Shown here one piece after another: positions 8,898 through 18,866 of a stretch of 34,065 nucleotides of DNA. The position numbers and the translations under genes were made by a program. Source of the DNA: an uncultured Pseudoxanthomonas sp. (lineage in GTDB: Bacteria > Pseudomonadota > Gammaproteobacteria > Xanthomonadales > Xanthomonadaceae); NCBI GenBank assembly GCA_946479745.1, contig CAMLGZ010000031.1, forward strand, positions 1 to 34,065, given 5' to 3'. The notes under the pieces are model-generated. The model ran no database searches, was not told the DNA's origin, and was given only the letters and a program-made list of their open reading frames with translations. The stretch's first letter is position 1. The number at the start of each line of letters is the position of its first letter.

Positions 8898-10189
8898 TGA
8901 ACGGCGCTCCCATCAACAATCCGCCGCGCCAGGCCACGCGCCTGGAAGCCATCGGCGGCCGCTACGATCCGTGGCTGCTCGGGGTGACCCTGGCGCTCAC
9001 GGCGCTGGGCGTGGTGATGGTCGCATCCAGTTCGATCGCCATGGACAGCAATCCCTTCTACTACCTGACCCGTCACCTGGTGTTCCTGGCGTTGGGCATC
9101 GGTCTTGCCTACGTGGCCATGCGCACCGAACTCAAGACCGTCGAGCATTACAACCAGTGGTTGCTGCTGGCCTGTTTCGTATTGCTGCTGATGGTGTACG
9201 TGCCGGGCCTGGGCAGCAGCGTCAACGGCGCGCGCCGCTGGATCAACCTGGGCGTCTCCAAGTTCCAGGTCGTGGAAGCGGTCAAGGTGCTCTACATCGT
9301 GTGGCTGTCGAGCTACCTGGTGCGCTTCCGCGACGAAGTGAACGCCACCTGGCCGGCGATGCTCAAGCCTCTGGGTGTGGCGGTGGCGCTGGTCGGCCTG
9401 CTGCTGCTGCAGCCGGACTTCGGTTCTTCAACGCTGTTGCTGGCAATCACCGCCGGCATGCTGGTGCTGGGCGGGGTGAACCTGCCGCGCATGTCGGCGC
9501 CGATCGTGATCGGCCTGCCGATCTTCGCCTTCATCGCGATTCTCGAGCCGTACCGCATGCGGCGCATCACCTCTTTCATGAATCCGTGGGAAGACCAGCT
9601 GGGTTCCGGCTACCAGCTCAGCAACGCGCTGATGGCCGTCGGTCGCGGCGAGTGGTGGGGCGTGGGCCTGGGCGGTTCGGTGCAGAAGTTGAACTACCTG
9701 CCCGAGGCGCATACCGATTTCATCTTCTCGGTGATCGGCGAGGAACTGGGTTTCGTCGGCGTCTGCGGCGTGATCGCGTTGTACGCACTGCTGGCCGGCC
9801 GCGCTTTCCAGCTGGGTCTGCGCTGTGTGGAAATGCGCAGGCACTTCGCCGGTTACTGCGCGTTCGGCATCGCGCTGTGGATCAGCATGCAGAGTTTCGT
9901 CTCGATTGGCGTCAATCTGGGCCTGCTGCCGACCAAGGGCCTGACCCTGCCGCTGATTTCGTCGGGCGGCTCCAGCGTCCTGATGACCTGCGTGGCGATG
10001 GGGCTGCTGCTACGGGTTTCCTACGAACTCAATCGCGCCGAACGCCAGGTCGCTTTGCTGCGCGGCGAAGCAGCGCCGGCAGCGGAAGCGCCGGCACCTG
10101 CTGCTCCCGCCGCCACGACGCAAGCGCCGATGCGCGGTACCAGCCGGTTGAACTCGCGCGTCGAGCCCACCTTCGAGAGGATCGCATGA
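8897..10189 (+). CDS. ftsW: Septal peptidoglycan glycosyltransferase FtsW
   Basis: SEDS-family polymerase that makes septal glycan strands from lipid II with FtsI. 430 residues with about ten membrane helices. Family stretches seen: [27 protein letters not shown], a long loop with [16 protein letters not shown], and the SSGGSS motif before the last helix. An Ala/Pro-rich cytoplasmic tail follows. The frame is open far upstream, but ATG at 8897 touches the mraY stop (TGATG) and gives a soluble N-terminal tail of about 25 residues. murG starts in its stop codon. Confidence 0.94.
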   Translation: MNGAPINNPPRQATRLEAIGGRYDPWLLGVTLALTALGVVMVASSSIAMDSNPFYYLTRHLVFLALGIGLAYVAMRTELKTVEHYNQWLLLACFVLLLMVYVPGLGSSVNGARRWINLGVSKFQVVEAVKVLYIVWLSSYLVRFRDEVNATWPAMLKPLGVAVALVGLLLLQPDFGSSTLLLAITAGMLVLGGVNLPRMSAPIVIGLPIFAFIAILEPYRMRRITSFMNPWEDQLGSGYQLSNALMAVGRGEWWGVGLGGSVQKLNYLPEAHTDFIFSVIGEELGFVGVCGVIALYALLAGRAFQLGLRCVEMRRHFAGYCAFGIALWISMQSFVSIGVNLGLLPTKGLTLPLISSGGSSVLMTCVAMGLLLRVSYELNRAERQVALLRGEAAPAAEAPAPAAPAATTQAPMRGTSRLNSRVEPTFERIA

Positions 10190-11280
10190 GCGCACGCAGC
10201 GACGCGCCGGTCATGATCCTGGCGGGCGGCACCGGCGGGCATATCTTCCCCGCGTTGGCCGTGGCCAAAGTGCTGCGCGCCCGCGGCGTGCCGGTGACCT
10301 GGCTGGGTGCCGACGGGGCGATGGAAACGCGGCTGGTTCCCCAGCACGATATTCCACTGGACACCCTTGCCATCTCCGGCGTGCGCGGCAAGGGCAAGCT
10401 CGCCTTGCTGGGCGCGCCGTGGCGCATCTTCAAGGCGATCCGCGGCGCGGCCTCGGTACTGCGCCGACGTTCGCCGCGGGCGGTGGTCAGTTTCGGCGGT
10501 TTCGCGGCGGGTCCCGGCGGCATGGCGGCGCGGTTGCAGGGCCTTCCGTTGCTGGTGCACGAACAGAACCGCGCACCCGGTTTCACCAACCGCGTGCTGG
10601 CGAAGTTCGCGCGGCGCATCCTCACCGGCTTTCCCGGCAGCTTCCCGACCCGTGAAGAAGCGGTAGGCAATCCGGTGCGGGGCGAAATCGCCAGTCTGCC
10701 GACGCCCCCGCAACGTTTTGCAGGACGCACCTCGCCGCTGCGGCTGCTGGTGCTGGGCGGCAGTCAGGGTGCTCGTGCCTTGAACCTCGCGCTGCCGCAA
10801 GCGCTCTCGGCGCTTTCCGGATTCCAGATCGAAGTGCGCCATCAATGCGGCGAAAAGATGCGCGAGGAAGCAGTGCGCGCCTATGCACAGGCCAATGTGG
10901 CCGCCAGCGTGGAAAGCTTTATCGCCGACATGGCCGAGGCCTACGCCTGGGCCGACCTGGTGGTCTGCCGCGCGGGCGCATCCACGCTGGCCGAACTATG
11001 TGCAGTCGGCATCGGCAGCGTACTGGTTCCTTTCCCCGCCGCCGTCGACGACCACCAGACCAGGAACGCGATGTATCTGGTCGAACGCGGCGCCGCTGTT
11101 CTGCTGAAACAGGACGACCAGCTGGCGATGCATTTGCAGCGCACGCTGGGCGAACTCGCTGCCGATCCCGCCCGCCGTCTGGCCATGGCCGACGCCGCGC
11201 GCTCGCTGGCAAAACCCGATGCGGCCGAACGCATCGCCGACATCATTCTCGAAGAATCAGTATTGGAACGCGCAGCATGA
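10186..11280 (+). CDS. murG: Lipid II synthase MurG (UDP-GlcNAc transferase)
   Basis: Peripheral membrane GT-B glycosyltransferase that adds GlcNAc to lipid I to form lipid II. 364 residues. The N-terminal acceptor loop [11 protein letters not shown] is at about 14-24, [11 protein letters not shown] follows, and the C-terminal domain carries LVLGGSQGA and the UDP-GlcNAc loop with [11 protein letters not shown] and [10 protein letters not shown]. Starts in the ftsW stop (ATGA) and ends in the murC start region. Confidence 0.95.
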   Translation: MSARSDAPVMILAGGTGGHIFPALAVAKVLRARGVPVTWLGADGAMETRLVPQHDIPLDTLAISGVRGKGKLALLGAPWRIFKAIRGAASVLRRRSPRAVVSFGGFAAGPGGMAARLQGLPLLVHEQNRAPGFTNRVLAKFARRILTGFPGSFPTREEAVGNPVRGEIASLPTPPQRFAGRTSPLRLLVLGGSQGARALNLALPQALSALSGFQIEVRHQCGEKMREEAVRAYAQANVAASVESFIADMAEAYAWADLVVCRAGASTLAELCAVGIGSVLVPFPAAVDDHQTRNAMYLVERGAAVLLKQDDQLAMHLQRTLGELAADPARRLAMADAARSLAKPDAAERIADIILEESVLERAA

Positions 11281-12746
11281 TGATGGCCGCCGCACGCGAA
11301 CGCCGCTTGCAACATACGGGCAACTTGGCCCAGGAATTCCGCCGCGTGCATTTCGTGGGCATCGGCGGTTCCGGCATGAGCGGCATAGCCGAGGTGCTGT
11401 GCACGCTGGGCTATGAAGTATCCGGTTCCGACAATGCCGACAATGCCGCCACGCGCCGGCTGGTGTCGCTGGGCGCGCGGGTGATGCGCGGGCACAACGC
11501 GTCCAATGTGCTGGGCACCGATTGCGTGGTGGTTTCCAGCGCCATCAAGCACGACAACCCGGAACTGATGGAAGCGCGCTCGCAGCGCATTCCGATCGTG
11601 CCGCGCGCGGCGATGCTCGCCGAGCTGATGCGTTTCCGCCGCGGCATCGCCGTGGCCGGCACCCATGGCAAGACCACCACCACCAGCCTGACTGCGGCGG
11701 TGCTGAGCGAAGGCGGGCTGGATCCGACTTTCGTGATCGGCGGCCAGCTGCTCGCCGCCGGCGCCAACGCCAAGCTCGGCGACGGCCAGTGGCTGGTGGC
11801 CGAGGCGGACGAAAGCGACGGCAGTTTCCTGCGCCTGAATCCGCTGATGGCCGTGATCACCAACATCGATTCGGATCACCTGGAGAACTACGACAACGAT
11901 TTCTCCAAAGTCCAGGCCGCCTTCGCCGAATTCCTGCAACGCCTGCCGTTCTACGGGCTGGCGGTGCTGTGCATCGACGACGCGGAAGTGGCGGCGCTGG
12001 CGGCCGATACGCCGCGCCATGTGATGAGTTATGGCTTTGCCGAGAACGCCGATGTGCGCGCCGAGGACGTCACCCAGGAAGGCGGCTGCATGCGCTTCAC
12101 CTTGCGCCTGCCTGAAGATACGCACGTGCAGGTCAAGCTAGCCTTGCCCGGTCGCCATAACGTGCAGAACGCGCTCGCAGCGGCGGCCATCGGCTGGCAA
12201 CTGGGCGTGGCGCCGCAGGACATCGCCAACGCGCTGGAGAAATTCTCCGGCATCGGCCGCCGCTTCAACGATCTGGGCGAAATCACCACGCCGAACGGTG
12301 CGCGGGTGCGCTTGGTCGACGACTACGGCCACCACCCGCGCGAACTCGCCGCGGTGTTCGCCGCCGCGCGCGGCGGCTGGCCTGACAAGCGTCTTGTCGT
12401 CGCTTTCCAGCCGCACCGTTACAGCCGCACGCGCGATCAGTTCGACGCGTTCGCCGCGGTGCTTTCCGAAGTCGATGCCCTGGTGCTGAGCGAAGTCTAT
12501 CCAGCCGGCGAAGCGCCCATCGCCGGCGCCGACGCCAAGTCGCTGGCGCGTGCCATCCGCGCGCGCGGCCGCAACGAGCCGGTGGTGGTCAGCCAGGTGT
12601 CCGAACTGGCCGGTGTATTGCCCGACGTGCTGCAGGACGGCGATCTGCTGCTGCTGATGGGCGCCGGCGATATCGGCCATGTCGCGCAAGACATCGCGGC
12701 CCAGGGTTTTGGAGTAAGCGGGCATTTAGTGAGCAAGCACGAATGA
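11277..12746 (+). CDS. murC: UDP-MurNAc:L-alanine ligase MurC
   Basis: First Mur ligase; joins L-alanine to UDP-MurNAc with ATP. 489 residues, close to the 491 of E. coli. It shows the N-terminal [12 protein letters not shown] nucleotide loop near 28-39, the P-loop GTHGKTTT at about 128-135, the central EADESDGSF motif and DDYGHHPRE in the third domain. The start is three ATG codons in a row (11277, 11280, 11283), so the true first Met is uncertain by two residues. Overlaps murG and ddl by 4 bases each. Confidence 0.95.
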   Translation: MMMAAARERRLQHTGNLAQEFRRVHFVGIGGSGMSGIAEVLCTLGYEVSGSDNADNAATRRLVSLGARVMRGHNASNVLGTDCVVVSSAIKHDNPELMEARSQRIPIVPRAAMLAELMRFRRGIAVAGTHGKTTTTSLTAAVLSEGGLDPTFVIGGQLLAAGANAKLGDGQWLVAEADESDGSFLRLNPLMAVITNIDSDHLENYDNDFSKVQAAFAEFLQRLPFYGLAVLCIDDAEVAALAADTPRHVMSYGFAENADVRAEDVTQEGGCMRFTLRLPEDTHVQVKLALPGRHNVQNALAAAAIGWQLGVAPQDIANALEKFSGIGRRFNDLGEITTPNGARVRLVDDYGHHPRELAAVFAAARGGWPDKRLVVAFQPHRYSRTRDQFDAFAAVLSEVDALVLSEVYPAGEAPIAGADAKSLARAIRARGRNEPVVVSQVSELAGVLPDVLQDGDLLLLMGAGDIGHVAQDIAAQGFGVSGHLVSKHE

Positions 12747-13711
12747 GCAAGTACGAATTCCCCGCGCTGCGAACCGCCGACCCGAAAGCATTCGGTCGCG
12801 TCGCCGTGCTCCTCGGCGGCAGCTCCAGCGAACGCGAAGTGTCGCTGGACTCCGGCCGCAACGTGTTGGAGGCCCTGCAGTCGCGCGGCATCGACGCAGC
12901 CGCTGTGGACGGGATACCGGCCCTGGCCGAGGCGCTGGTGCAGAAGAAATTCGATCGCGTATTCAACATCCTGCATGGCCACAAGGGCGGTGGTGAAGAC
13001 GGCATCGTGCAGGGCTTGCTCGAGACCTTCGGCATTCCCTACACCGGTTCCGACGTGCTCGGTTCGGCGCTGAGCATGGACAAGGTGCGCACCAAGCAGG
13101 TGTGGCTGTCGTTGGAACTGCCTACGCCGCGTTACGTGCGCCTGCTCCCCGGCGACGATGTGCATGCGGCGGCCAACAAGCTGGGCTTGCCGGTGATCGT
13201 CAAGCCGGCCAATGAAGGCTCGAGCGTCGGCGTGACCCGCGTGTTCGCGCAGGGCGATCTGGAAGCGGCGGTGGAGCTTGCGGCGCGCTACGACGGCGAG
13301 TTGCTGATGGAGCAGATGGTCGTCGGCGACGAACTCACCGTCGCGGTGCTCGGCGAAACGGCATTGCCGTCGATACGCATCGTGCCCAAGGGCGAGTGGT
13401 ACGACTACCACGCCAAGTACAAGGCCGAAGATACGCAGTATCTGTGCCCGGGCCTGGAAGGCGCCGACGAAACCGAGATCGGCCGCATCGCGCTGGCCGC
13501 GTTCCAAGCGGCCGGTTGCCGTGGCTGGGGCCGCGTGGACGTGATGCGCGACCGCACCACCGGCAACTTCTACCTGTTGGAAGTGAATACCGCACCCGGC
13601 ATGACCAGCCACTCGCTGGTGCCCAAGTCCGCAAAACAGGCGGGCATCGGTTTCGAAGAACTGTGCTGGCGGATCCTGGAAACCACGCTGCCGGAGGTGG
13701 CCAGCCGATGA
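12743..13711 (+). CDS. ddl: D-alanine--D-alanine ligase
   Basis: ATP-grasp enzyme making the D-Ala-D-Ala dipeptide used by MurF. 322 residues, B-type size. Motifs: [17 protein letters not shown] at the N-terminus, [24 protein letters not shown], the ATP-grasp strand [12 protein letters not shown], and the Mg-binding end [19 protein letters not shown]. It lies between murC and ftsQ as ddlB does in E. coli; both overlaps are ATGA. Confidence 0.95.
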   Translation: MSKYEFPALRTADPKAFGRVAVLLGGSSSEREVSLDSGRNVLEALQSRGIDAAAVDGIPALAEALVQKKFDRVFNILHGHKGGGEDGIVQGLLETFGIPYTGSDVLGSALSMDKVRTKQVWLSLELPTPRYVRLLPGDDVHAAANKLGLPVIVKPANEGSSVGVTRVFAQGDLEAAVELAARYDGELLMEQMVVGDELTVAVLGETALPSIRIVPKGEWYDYHAKYKAEDTQYLCPGLEGADETEIGRIALAAFQAAGCRGWGRVDVMRDRTTGNFYLLEVNTAPGMTSHSLVPKSAKQAGIGFEELCWRILETTLPEVASR

Positions 13712-14481
13712 ACGCCGCGCTGCGCATCTTCACCTGGCTGCTGGCATTGGCGCTGGTCGTCATGCCCGTGGTCGCGGTGATGAACGGCTGGATCGGCGCC
13801 GAGCGCTGGCCGCTGACCAAGCTGCGCGTGCATGGCGAGTTCAAGCGTGTCGATCCGGTCCAGCTGCGCGCAGTGGTGTTGCCCTACGCCAAGCCCGGCT
13901 TCTTCGCCGTGCGCTTGCAGAGTGCGCAGGACGCCGTGGAAAAACTGCCCTGGGTCGAACGCGCAGAAGTACGCAAGCGCTGGCCGGACGTGATGGAAAT
14001 AGAAATAGTCGAACACAAGCCGTTCGCGCGCTGGGGCGCCGATCGTCTGTTGTCCGAGCACGGCCGTCTGTTTCCGGTGCCGAAGGGCATGCGCTCCGAT
14101 GCGTTGCCGCTGCTCGGCGGTCCCGATTCGCAGGTGCAGGAAGTGGTGAAGCTCTACAACGAATCGCGCGAACTGTTCGCACCGATAGGTTTCAAGGTCG
14201 ACAGCCTGGTCATGGACCGTCGCGGCAGCTGGTCGCTGGCCCTGAGCAATGGCACCCAGGTGGTGGTGGGCCGCGCCGACGCGCGCCCGCGCCTGGGCCG
14301 CTTCGCGCGGATGCTGCCGCAACTGCTGGCGCGCAATACGTCGCCGCTGGCGCGCGCCGATCTTCGCTACACCAATGGTTTTGCATTGAGCTGGTCGACT
14401 ACGAAGCCAGCCGTTCCGGGGGCTTCGTCCTCCATTCCTGCCGCCACTGGCGGCACGTTACAGACGCAGGCAAGCACATGA
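13708..14481 (+). CDS. ftsQ: Cell division protein FtsQ
   Basis: Bitopic divisome protein that binds FtsB/FtsL in the periplasm. 257 residues: short cytoplasmic tail, one membrane segment at about 8-27, POTRA domain from about residue 34 ([20 protein letters not shown]) with [13 protein letters not shown], then the FtsQ beta domain. The C-terminal 35 residues are low-complexity Ser/Thr/Ala/Pro. ATG at 13708 overlaps the ddl stop; stop overlaps ftsA. Confidence 0.92.
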   Translation: MNAALRIFTWLLALALVVMPVVAVMNGWIGAERWPLTKLRVHGEFKRVDPVQLRAVVLPYAKPGFFAVRLQSAQDAVEKLPWVERAEVRKRWPDVMEIEIVEHKPFARWGADRLLSEHGRLFPVPKGMRSDALPLLGGPDSQVQEVVKLYNESRELFAPIGFKVDSLVMDRRGSWSLALSNGTQVVVGRADARPRLGRFARMLPQLLARNTSPLARADLRYTNGFALSWSTTKPAVPGASSSIPAATGGTLQTQAST

Positions 14482-15713
14482 ATCGCAAGGGCGACAAATC
14501 GCTGATCGTCGGTCTCGACATCGGTACTTCCAAGGTCACCGCACTGGTCGGCGAGTATTCGCCGGGCAATCCCATCGAAGTGATCGGCATCGGCTCGCAC
14601 GAATCGCGCGGGCTCAAGCGCGGCGTGGTGGTGGACATCGAGTCCACGGTGCAGTCGATCCAGCGCGCGGTGGAAGAAGCCGAACTGATGGCGGGCTGCG
14701 AAATCCGTTCGGTCTACGCCTCCATCTCCGGCGCGCACGTGCAGTGCAAGAACTCGCCCGGCATCGTACCGATCCGCGACGGCGAAGTAACCTGGGGCGA
14801 CCTGGACCGCGTGCTGGAAGCGGCCAAGGCCGTGGCCATCCCCGCCGACCAGAAGATCCTGCACGCCATCCCGCGCGAGTACGTGCTGGACGATTCGCAG
14901 GAGGGCATCCGCAATCCGGTCGGCATGACCGGCGTGCGCCTGGAAGTGCATGCGCATCTGGTGGTGTGCGCGCAGTCGGCGGCGGCCAATATCAGCAAGT
15001 GCGTGCAGCGCTGCGGTCTGCAGATCGACGACCTGATCCTGTCGTCGCTGGCTTCCAGCGTAGCGGTGCTGACTTCGGACGAGCGCGAACTCGGCGTGGT
15101 GCTGGTCGACATGGGCGCGGGCACCACCGATCTGGCCGTGTTCGTGCAGGGCGCGATCTGCCACACCGCGTCGCTGCCCATCGCCGGCGACCATGTCACC
15201 AACGACATCGCGCACATGCTGCGCACGCCCACGCCGGAAGCCGAACAGATCAAGGTCCGCTACGCCTGCGCGTTGGCGCAGCTGGCCACTGCCGAAGAAA
15301 GCATCCAGGTGCCCAGCGTCGGCGATCGTCCGCCGCGCCGGTTGCCGCGCCATTCGCTGGCCCAGGCGGTGCAGGGCCGCTACGAGGAAATCTTCGAGAT
15401 GGTGCAGGCCGAACTGCGCCGCTCAGGTTTCGAGGAACTGGTGCGCGCCGGCATGGTGCTGACCGGCGGCGCTTCGAAGATGGAAGGCGTGGTCGAACTG
15501 GCCGAGGAAATGCTGCAGATGCCGGTGCGCATCGGCATTCCGCAGCACGTCACCGGGCTGGGCGAAGTGGTCGGCAACCCGGTGCATGCCACCGGCGTTG
15601 GCCTGCTGCTGATGGGCAGCCAGATCGAGCACCCGCGGCGTCCGTCGCTGCCTTTGGGCAAGACCGGAAGCCTGCTCAACAAATTGAAGAACTGGTACCG
15701 CGGCGAGTTCTGA
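14478..15713 (+). CDS. ftsA: Cell division protein FtsA
   Basis: Actin-like ATPase that tethers FtsZ filaments to the inner membrane and recruits late division proteins. 411 residues with phosphate-1 motif VGLDIGTSKVTALVG near the start, the 1C insertion domain, the phosphate-2 motif VLVDMGAGTTDLAVF in the middle, and the adenosine motif MVLTGGASKMEGV. The last residues (LLNKLKNWYRGEF) form the amphipathic membrane-targeting helix. Last of thirteen overlapping genes; 123 bases separate it from ftsZ. Confidence 0.96.
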   Translation: MNRKGDKSLIVGLDIGTSKVTALVGEYSPGNPIEVIGIGSHESRGLKRGVVVDIESTVQSIQRAVEEAELMAGCEIRSVYASISGAHVQCKNSPGIVPIRDGEVTWGDLDRVLEAAKAVAIPADQKILHAIPREYVLDDSQEGIRNPVGMTGVRLEVHAHLVVCAQSAAANISKCVQRCGLQIDDLILSSLASSVAVLTSDERELGVVLVDMGAGTTDLAVFVQGAICHTASLPIAGDHVTNDIAHMLRTPTPEAEQIKVRYACALAQLATAEESIQVPSVGDRPPRRLPRHSLAQAVQGRYEEIFEMVQAELRRSGFEELVRAGMVLTGGASKMEGVVELAEEMLQMPVRIGIPQHVTGLGEVVGNPVHATGVGLLLMGSQIEHPRRPSLPLGKTGSLLNKLKNWYRGEF

Positions 15714-15779
15714 GCCGCGCAAGAGTTAAGCGCATCCGCGACGGCGCGGGTGGGTGAGGCGGGAAGGGAAAAACGGGAA

Positions 15780-15809
15780 TTGAGCTGCAACCCGATTGAT
15801 TGCGATACA
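15780..15809 (+). promoter_or_regulatory. Weak candidate promoter before ftsZ
   Basis: TTGAGC (15780) and an extended TGC-GATACA (15801-15809) at 18-nt spacing lie in the 123-base ftsA-ftsZ gap. The match is weak; the gap itself, the only one in the cluster, is the main reason to suspect a separate ftsZ promoter. Confidence 0.3.
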
Positions 15810-15836
15810 CAACATAACTATTAAGAGGACATGGAC

Positions 15837-17057
15837 ATGGCACATTTCGAACTGGTTGAAAGAATGGCTCCCAACGCGGTGATCAAGGTCATCGGCGTGG
15901 GCGGCGGCGGCGGCAACGCGGTCGCGCACATGGTCAGCAGCAGCGTGGAAGGCGTTGAATTCGTCACCGCCAACACCGACTCGCAGGCCATCAACAACTG
16001 CGGCGCCAAGACCCAGCTGCAGCTGGGCGGCAACGTCACCAAGGGTCTGGGCGCTGGCGCCAATCCCGAAGTCGGCCGCCAGGCAGCACTGGAAGACCGC
16101 GAGCGCATCATCGCTGCGCTGGATGGCGCCGATATGGTGTTCATCACCGCCGGCATGGGCGGCGGCACGGGTACCGGCGCCGCACCGGTCGTGGCGCAGC
16201 TCGCTAAAGAGATGGGCATCCTGACCGTGGCCGTGGTCACCAAGCCCTTCCCGTTCGAAGGCCGCCGCCGCATGCAGGTGGCGCTGAAAGGCATCGAGGA
16301 ACTCAGCCACCATTGCGATTCGCTGATCACCATTCCCAATGAAAAGCTCATTACCGTGCTGGGCCGCAACGCGACCATGATCCAGGCCTTCCGCGCCGCC
16401 AACGACGTGCTGCTGGGCGCCGTGCAGGGCATTGCGGACCTGATCGTGCGTCCGGGCCTGATCAACGTCGACTTCGCCGACGTGCGCACCGTGATGAGCG
16501 AGATGGGCCTGGCGATGATGGGCACCGGCAGCGCCCGCGGCGACGACCGCGCCTCCGCCGCGGCCGAGTCGGCGATCCAGAACCCGCTGCTCGACGACGT
16601 CAACCTGTCCGGCGCCAACGGCATCCTGGTCAACATCACCGCCGGCCCGGATTTCACCATGGCCGAGTTCGACGAAGTGGGCCGCACCATCGAAGGCTTC
16701 GCCGCCGAAGATGCGACCGTGGTCCTGGGCACCGTGCTGGACCCGGACATGCAGGACGAAGTCCGCGTCACCGTGGTCGCCACCGGCCTCAACCGCACCG
16801 CGGCCGTACGCCAGCCGCTGGGCCGTGGCGAAAGCCACAACCTGCGCGAGCCGATGCGCGCGCCGATCAAGCTGGTCCGCGACGCCACCACCGGCATGGC
16901 TTACGACGCCAACGCCATGATGGATCCGGTGGCCAACGCGGTCAGCGGCCTGGGCCTGCGCCGCGGCAGCGCCGAACCGGCTTCCGCGCCGGCCGCCGCC
17001 GACCTGCCGGGCGATTACCTGGATATTCCGGCGTTCCTGCGCCGCCAGGCGGACTGA
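15837..17057 (+). CDS. ftsZ: Cell division protein FtsZ
   Basis: Tubulin-like GTPase forming the division ring. 406 residues. N-terminal [13 protein letters not shown] and the tubulin signature GGGTGTG at 108-114 bind GTP; the T7 loop holds NVDFADVR. After a linker, the C-terminal peptide [12 protein letters not shown] matches the conserved FtsA/ZipA-binding tail. Two ATGs are possible: 15831 and 15837. AAGAGGA at 15823-15829 is spaced 7 bases from 15837 but only 1 from 15831, and MAHFEL is the usual start, so I use 15837. A strong terminator follows. Confidence 0.97.
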   Translation: MAHFELVERMAPNAVIKVIGVGGGGGNAVAHMVSSSVEGVEFVTANTDSQAINNCGAKTQLQLGGNVTKGLGAGANPEVGRQAALEDRERIIAALDGADMVFITAGMGGGTGTGAAPVVAQLAKEMGILTVAVVTKPFPFEGRRRMQVALKGIEELSHHCDSLITIPNEKLITVLGRNATMIQAFRAANDVLLGAVQGIADLIVRPGLINVDFADVRTVMSEMGLAMMGTGSARGDDRASAAAESAIQNPLLDDVNLSGANGILVNITAGPDFTMAEFDEVGRTIEGFAAEDATVVLGTVLDPDMQDEVRVTVVATGLNRTAAVRQPLGRGESHNLREPMRAPIKLVRDATTGMAYDANAMMDPVANAVSGLGLRRGSAEPASAPAAADLPGDYLDIPAFLRRQAD

Positions 17058-17162
17058 CCGGTCACAGATCGACCCTCTCCCTGTAAATGGAGCGGGGTAG
17101 TGAGTTGAAGGCGGATCTCCTTGCCAGGGAGGTCTGCCAAGCAAGACTGTCCTGTCCTTTTG

Positions 17163-17193
17163 CTGCCGGGCCTTTTCGGCCCGGCAGGTTTTT
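17163..17193 (+). terminator. Rho-independent terminator after ftsZ
   Basis: Perfect 10-bp stem (17163-17172 with 17178-17187, CTGCCGGGCC/GGCCCGGCAG), loop TTTTC, then G and five Ts. It closes the dcw transcript and separates ftsZ from lpxC. Confidence 0.9.
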
Positions 17194-17249
17194 GATTCGA
17201 AACTTCGCCCACGGCATTGTTTCAGCCGTAGGACAGTACGATTCTTCCG

Positions 17250-17278
17250 TTAAGATTCAGGCACCTGCGTGCTAATCT
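17250..17278 (+). promoter_or_regulatory. Candidate promoter of lpxC
   Basis: TTAAGA (17250-17255), 17-nt spacer and extended -10 TGC-TAATCT ending at 17278 lie between the ftsZ terminator and lpxC, giving a leader of about 30 bases. Confidence 0.45.
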
Positions 17279-17315
17279 CGCGGTCCGTTGAACCCCTGCC
17301 TCGCGTTTCCCACCC

Positions 17316-18227
17316 ATGACCCAGCAGCGCACCCTCAAGAATGTGATCCGCGCTACGGGCGTGGGGCTGCACAGTGGGGAAAAGGTCTACATGACCTTGC
17401 GTCCGGCCCCGGTGGACAACGGCATCGTATTCCGCCGCGTGGACCTGGACCCGGTGGTCGAGATTCCCGCCAATGCCGAGCTGGTCAGCGAAACCACTTT
17501 ATGCACCGGCCTGAGCCGTGACGGCGCCAAGGTCATGACGGTCGAACATCTGATGTCGGCGATGGCCGGCCTGGGCGTCGACAATGCTTTCGTGGAACTG
17601 TCTTCGGCCGAGCTGCCGATCATGGACGGTTCCGCCGGTCCTTTCGTATTCCTGCTGCAGTCCGCCGGCGTGGTGGAACAGAACGCGCCCAAGCGCTTCC
17701 TGCGCATCAAGCACCCGGTGGAAGTGCGCGACGGCGACAAGATCGCGCGTTTCGTGCCGTACGACGGTTTCAAGGTCGGCTTCACTGTGCAGTTCGACCA
17801 TCCCATGATCCCCGCTTCGCAATCGCGTGCGGAGATCGATTTCTCCACCGCCGCCTATACCAAGGAAGTCGCGCGCGCGCGCACCTTCGGTTTCATGCGC
17901 GACCTGGAATATATGCGCGAGCGAAACCTGGGGCTGGGCGGCTCGATGGACAACGCCATCGTGCTGGACGAATTCCGCGTGCTCAACGACGACGGCCTGC
18001 GCTATGCCGACGAGTTCGTGCGCCACAAGATCCTCGACGCGATCGGCGACCTGTATCTGGCCGGGCACCCCATCCTGGGTGCGTACGAGGGCTACAAGTC
18101 GGGCCATGCGCTCAACAACAAGCTGGTGCGGGCCCTGATGGCCGAACGCTCGGCCTGGGAAGAAGTGACTTTCGAAACCGCCGGCCCTGCGCCGGTGGCC
18201 TACGGCAGCCCCGCGCTCGCCGTCTGA
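17316..18227 (+). CDS. lpxC: UDP-3-O-acyl-N-acetylglucosamine deacetylase LpxC
   Basis: Zinc enzyme for the committed step of lipid A synthesis, removing acetate from UDP-3-O-acyl-GlcNAc. 303 residues, matching E. coli (305). The zinc ligands and catalytic residues are in place: His78 in VEHLMSA, His237 and Asp241 in HKILDAIGD, and His264 in SGHALNN; Glu77 precedes His78. Own promoter likely, after the ftsZ terminator. A weak hairpin (18231-18245, CCGGCC/GGCCGG) follows the stop. Confidence 0.97.
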   Translation: MTQQRTLKNVIRATGVGLHSGEKVYMTLRPAPVDNGIVFRRVDLDPVVEIPANAELVSETTLCTGLSRDGAKVMTVEHLMSAMAGLGVDNAFVELSSAELPIMDGSAGPFVFLLQSAGVVEQNAPKRFLRIKHPVEVRDGDKIARFVPYDGFKVGFTVQFDHPMIPASQSRAEIDFSTAAYTKEVARARTFGFMRDLEYMRERNLGLGGSMDNAIVLDEFRVLNDDGLRYADEFVRHKILDAIGDLYLAGHPILGAYEGYKSGHALNNKLVRALMAERSAWEEVTFETAGPAPVAYGSPALAV

Positions 18228-18372
18228 ACCCCGGCCGTCGGCCGGCAGCCTGATTTGGCCGGAACTGTGAACCCACGACGCCGCTTGGCCGTCAATTCAC
18301 AATAAATTAACTATTCGATAACGAACGCATTGCCTTTGCTGGGTACCATGCTTCGGCCTGTGCGCGCCGGAT

Positions 18373-18858
18373 TCAACGTTTGGCCCGGCCGCCCCGGTGT
18401 TCAGGAACGGGGTCCTTGCCCCCATCGGGTCCGGCGGAGTCCGGGTCGTCCAGGGATGCCAAGGCGGCTTTGAGCGCACTGCGCGAAGCTTCCGACATGG
18501 GTTTCACCGCAAGTCCGGCCGGCTCAGGCCGCTGGAAGGGCGCTGTTGTAGTTTTCGCAACCACCTCGGTGGCTGCAAACCCGATGGATCGGGCCAAGTT
18601 GATCAATTCGGGTGCGGCAAGTCGCAATTTGGCGTGCCACACAGGGGAATCGACAATAAAAACGAGTTTTCCGCCGGTCACGTTCCCCAGTTTGCAGTGT
18701 GGGGCCAGGGCAGGCGGTAGACAGGGGCGAAGTTGCTGTTCCAGCGCGTCGAGCCACAAGGCTCTGCGCACCGGGTCGGTGGCGGCATCCGACATCGCAG
18801 CCTGCAAGGCGGGCTGTGGGGATGAAGCACGACGCGGTTGGGACTTCGAATCAGACAT
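18373..18858 (-). CDS. dciA: DUF721 protein, DciA-type helicase loader
   Basis: 161-residue protein with a DUF721 domain at about 25-110, including DSPVWHAKLRLAAPELINLAR, the family's most recognisable stretch. DUF721 proteins (DciA) are reported to load or regulate the replicative helicase DnaB in bacteria lacking DnaC/DnaI-type loaders. The N-terminus is Ser/Gln-rich and the C-terminal 40 residues look disordered. It stands between lpxC and secA, as in other gammaproteobacteria, and faces lpxC. No good ribosome site is seen. The assignment as DciA rests on domain recognition by eye. Confidence 0.75.
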   Translation of the reverse strand: MSDSKSQPRRASSPQPALQAAMSDAATDPVRRALWLDALEQQLRPCLPPALAPHCKLGNVTGGKLVFIVDSPVWHAKLRLAAPELINLARSIGFAATEVVAKTTTAPFQRPEPAGLAVKPMSEASRSALKAALASLDDPDSAGPDGGKDPVPEHRGGRAKR

Positions 18859-18866
18859 CGGTATCT

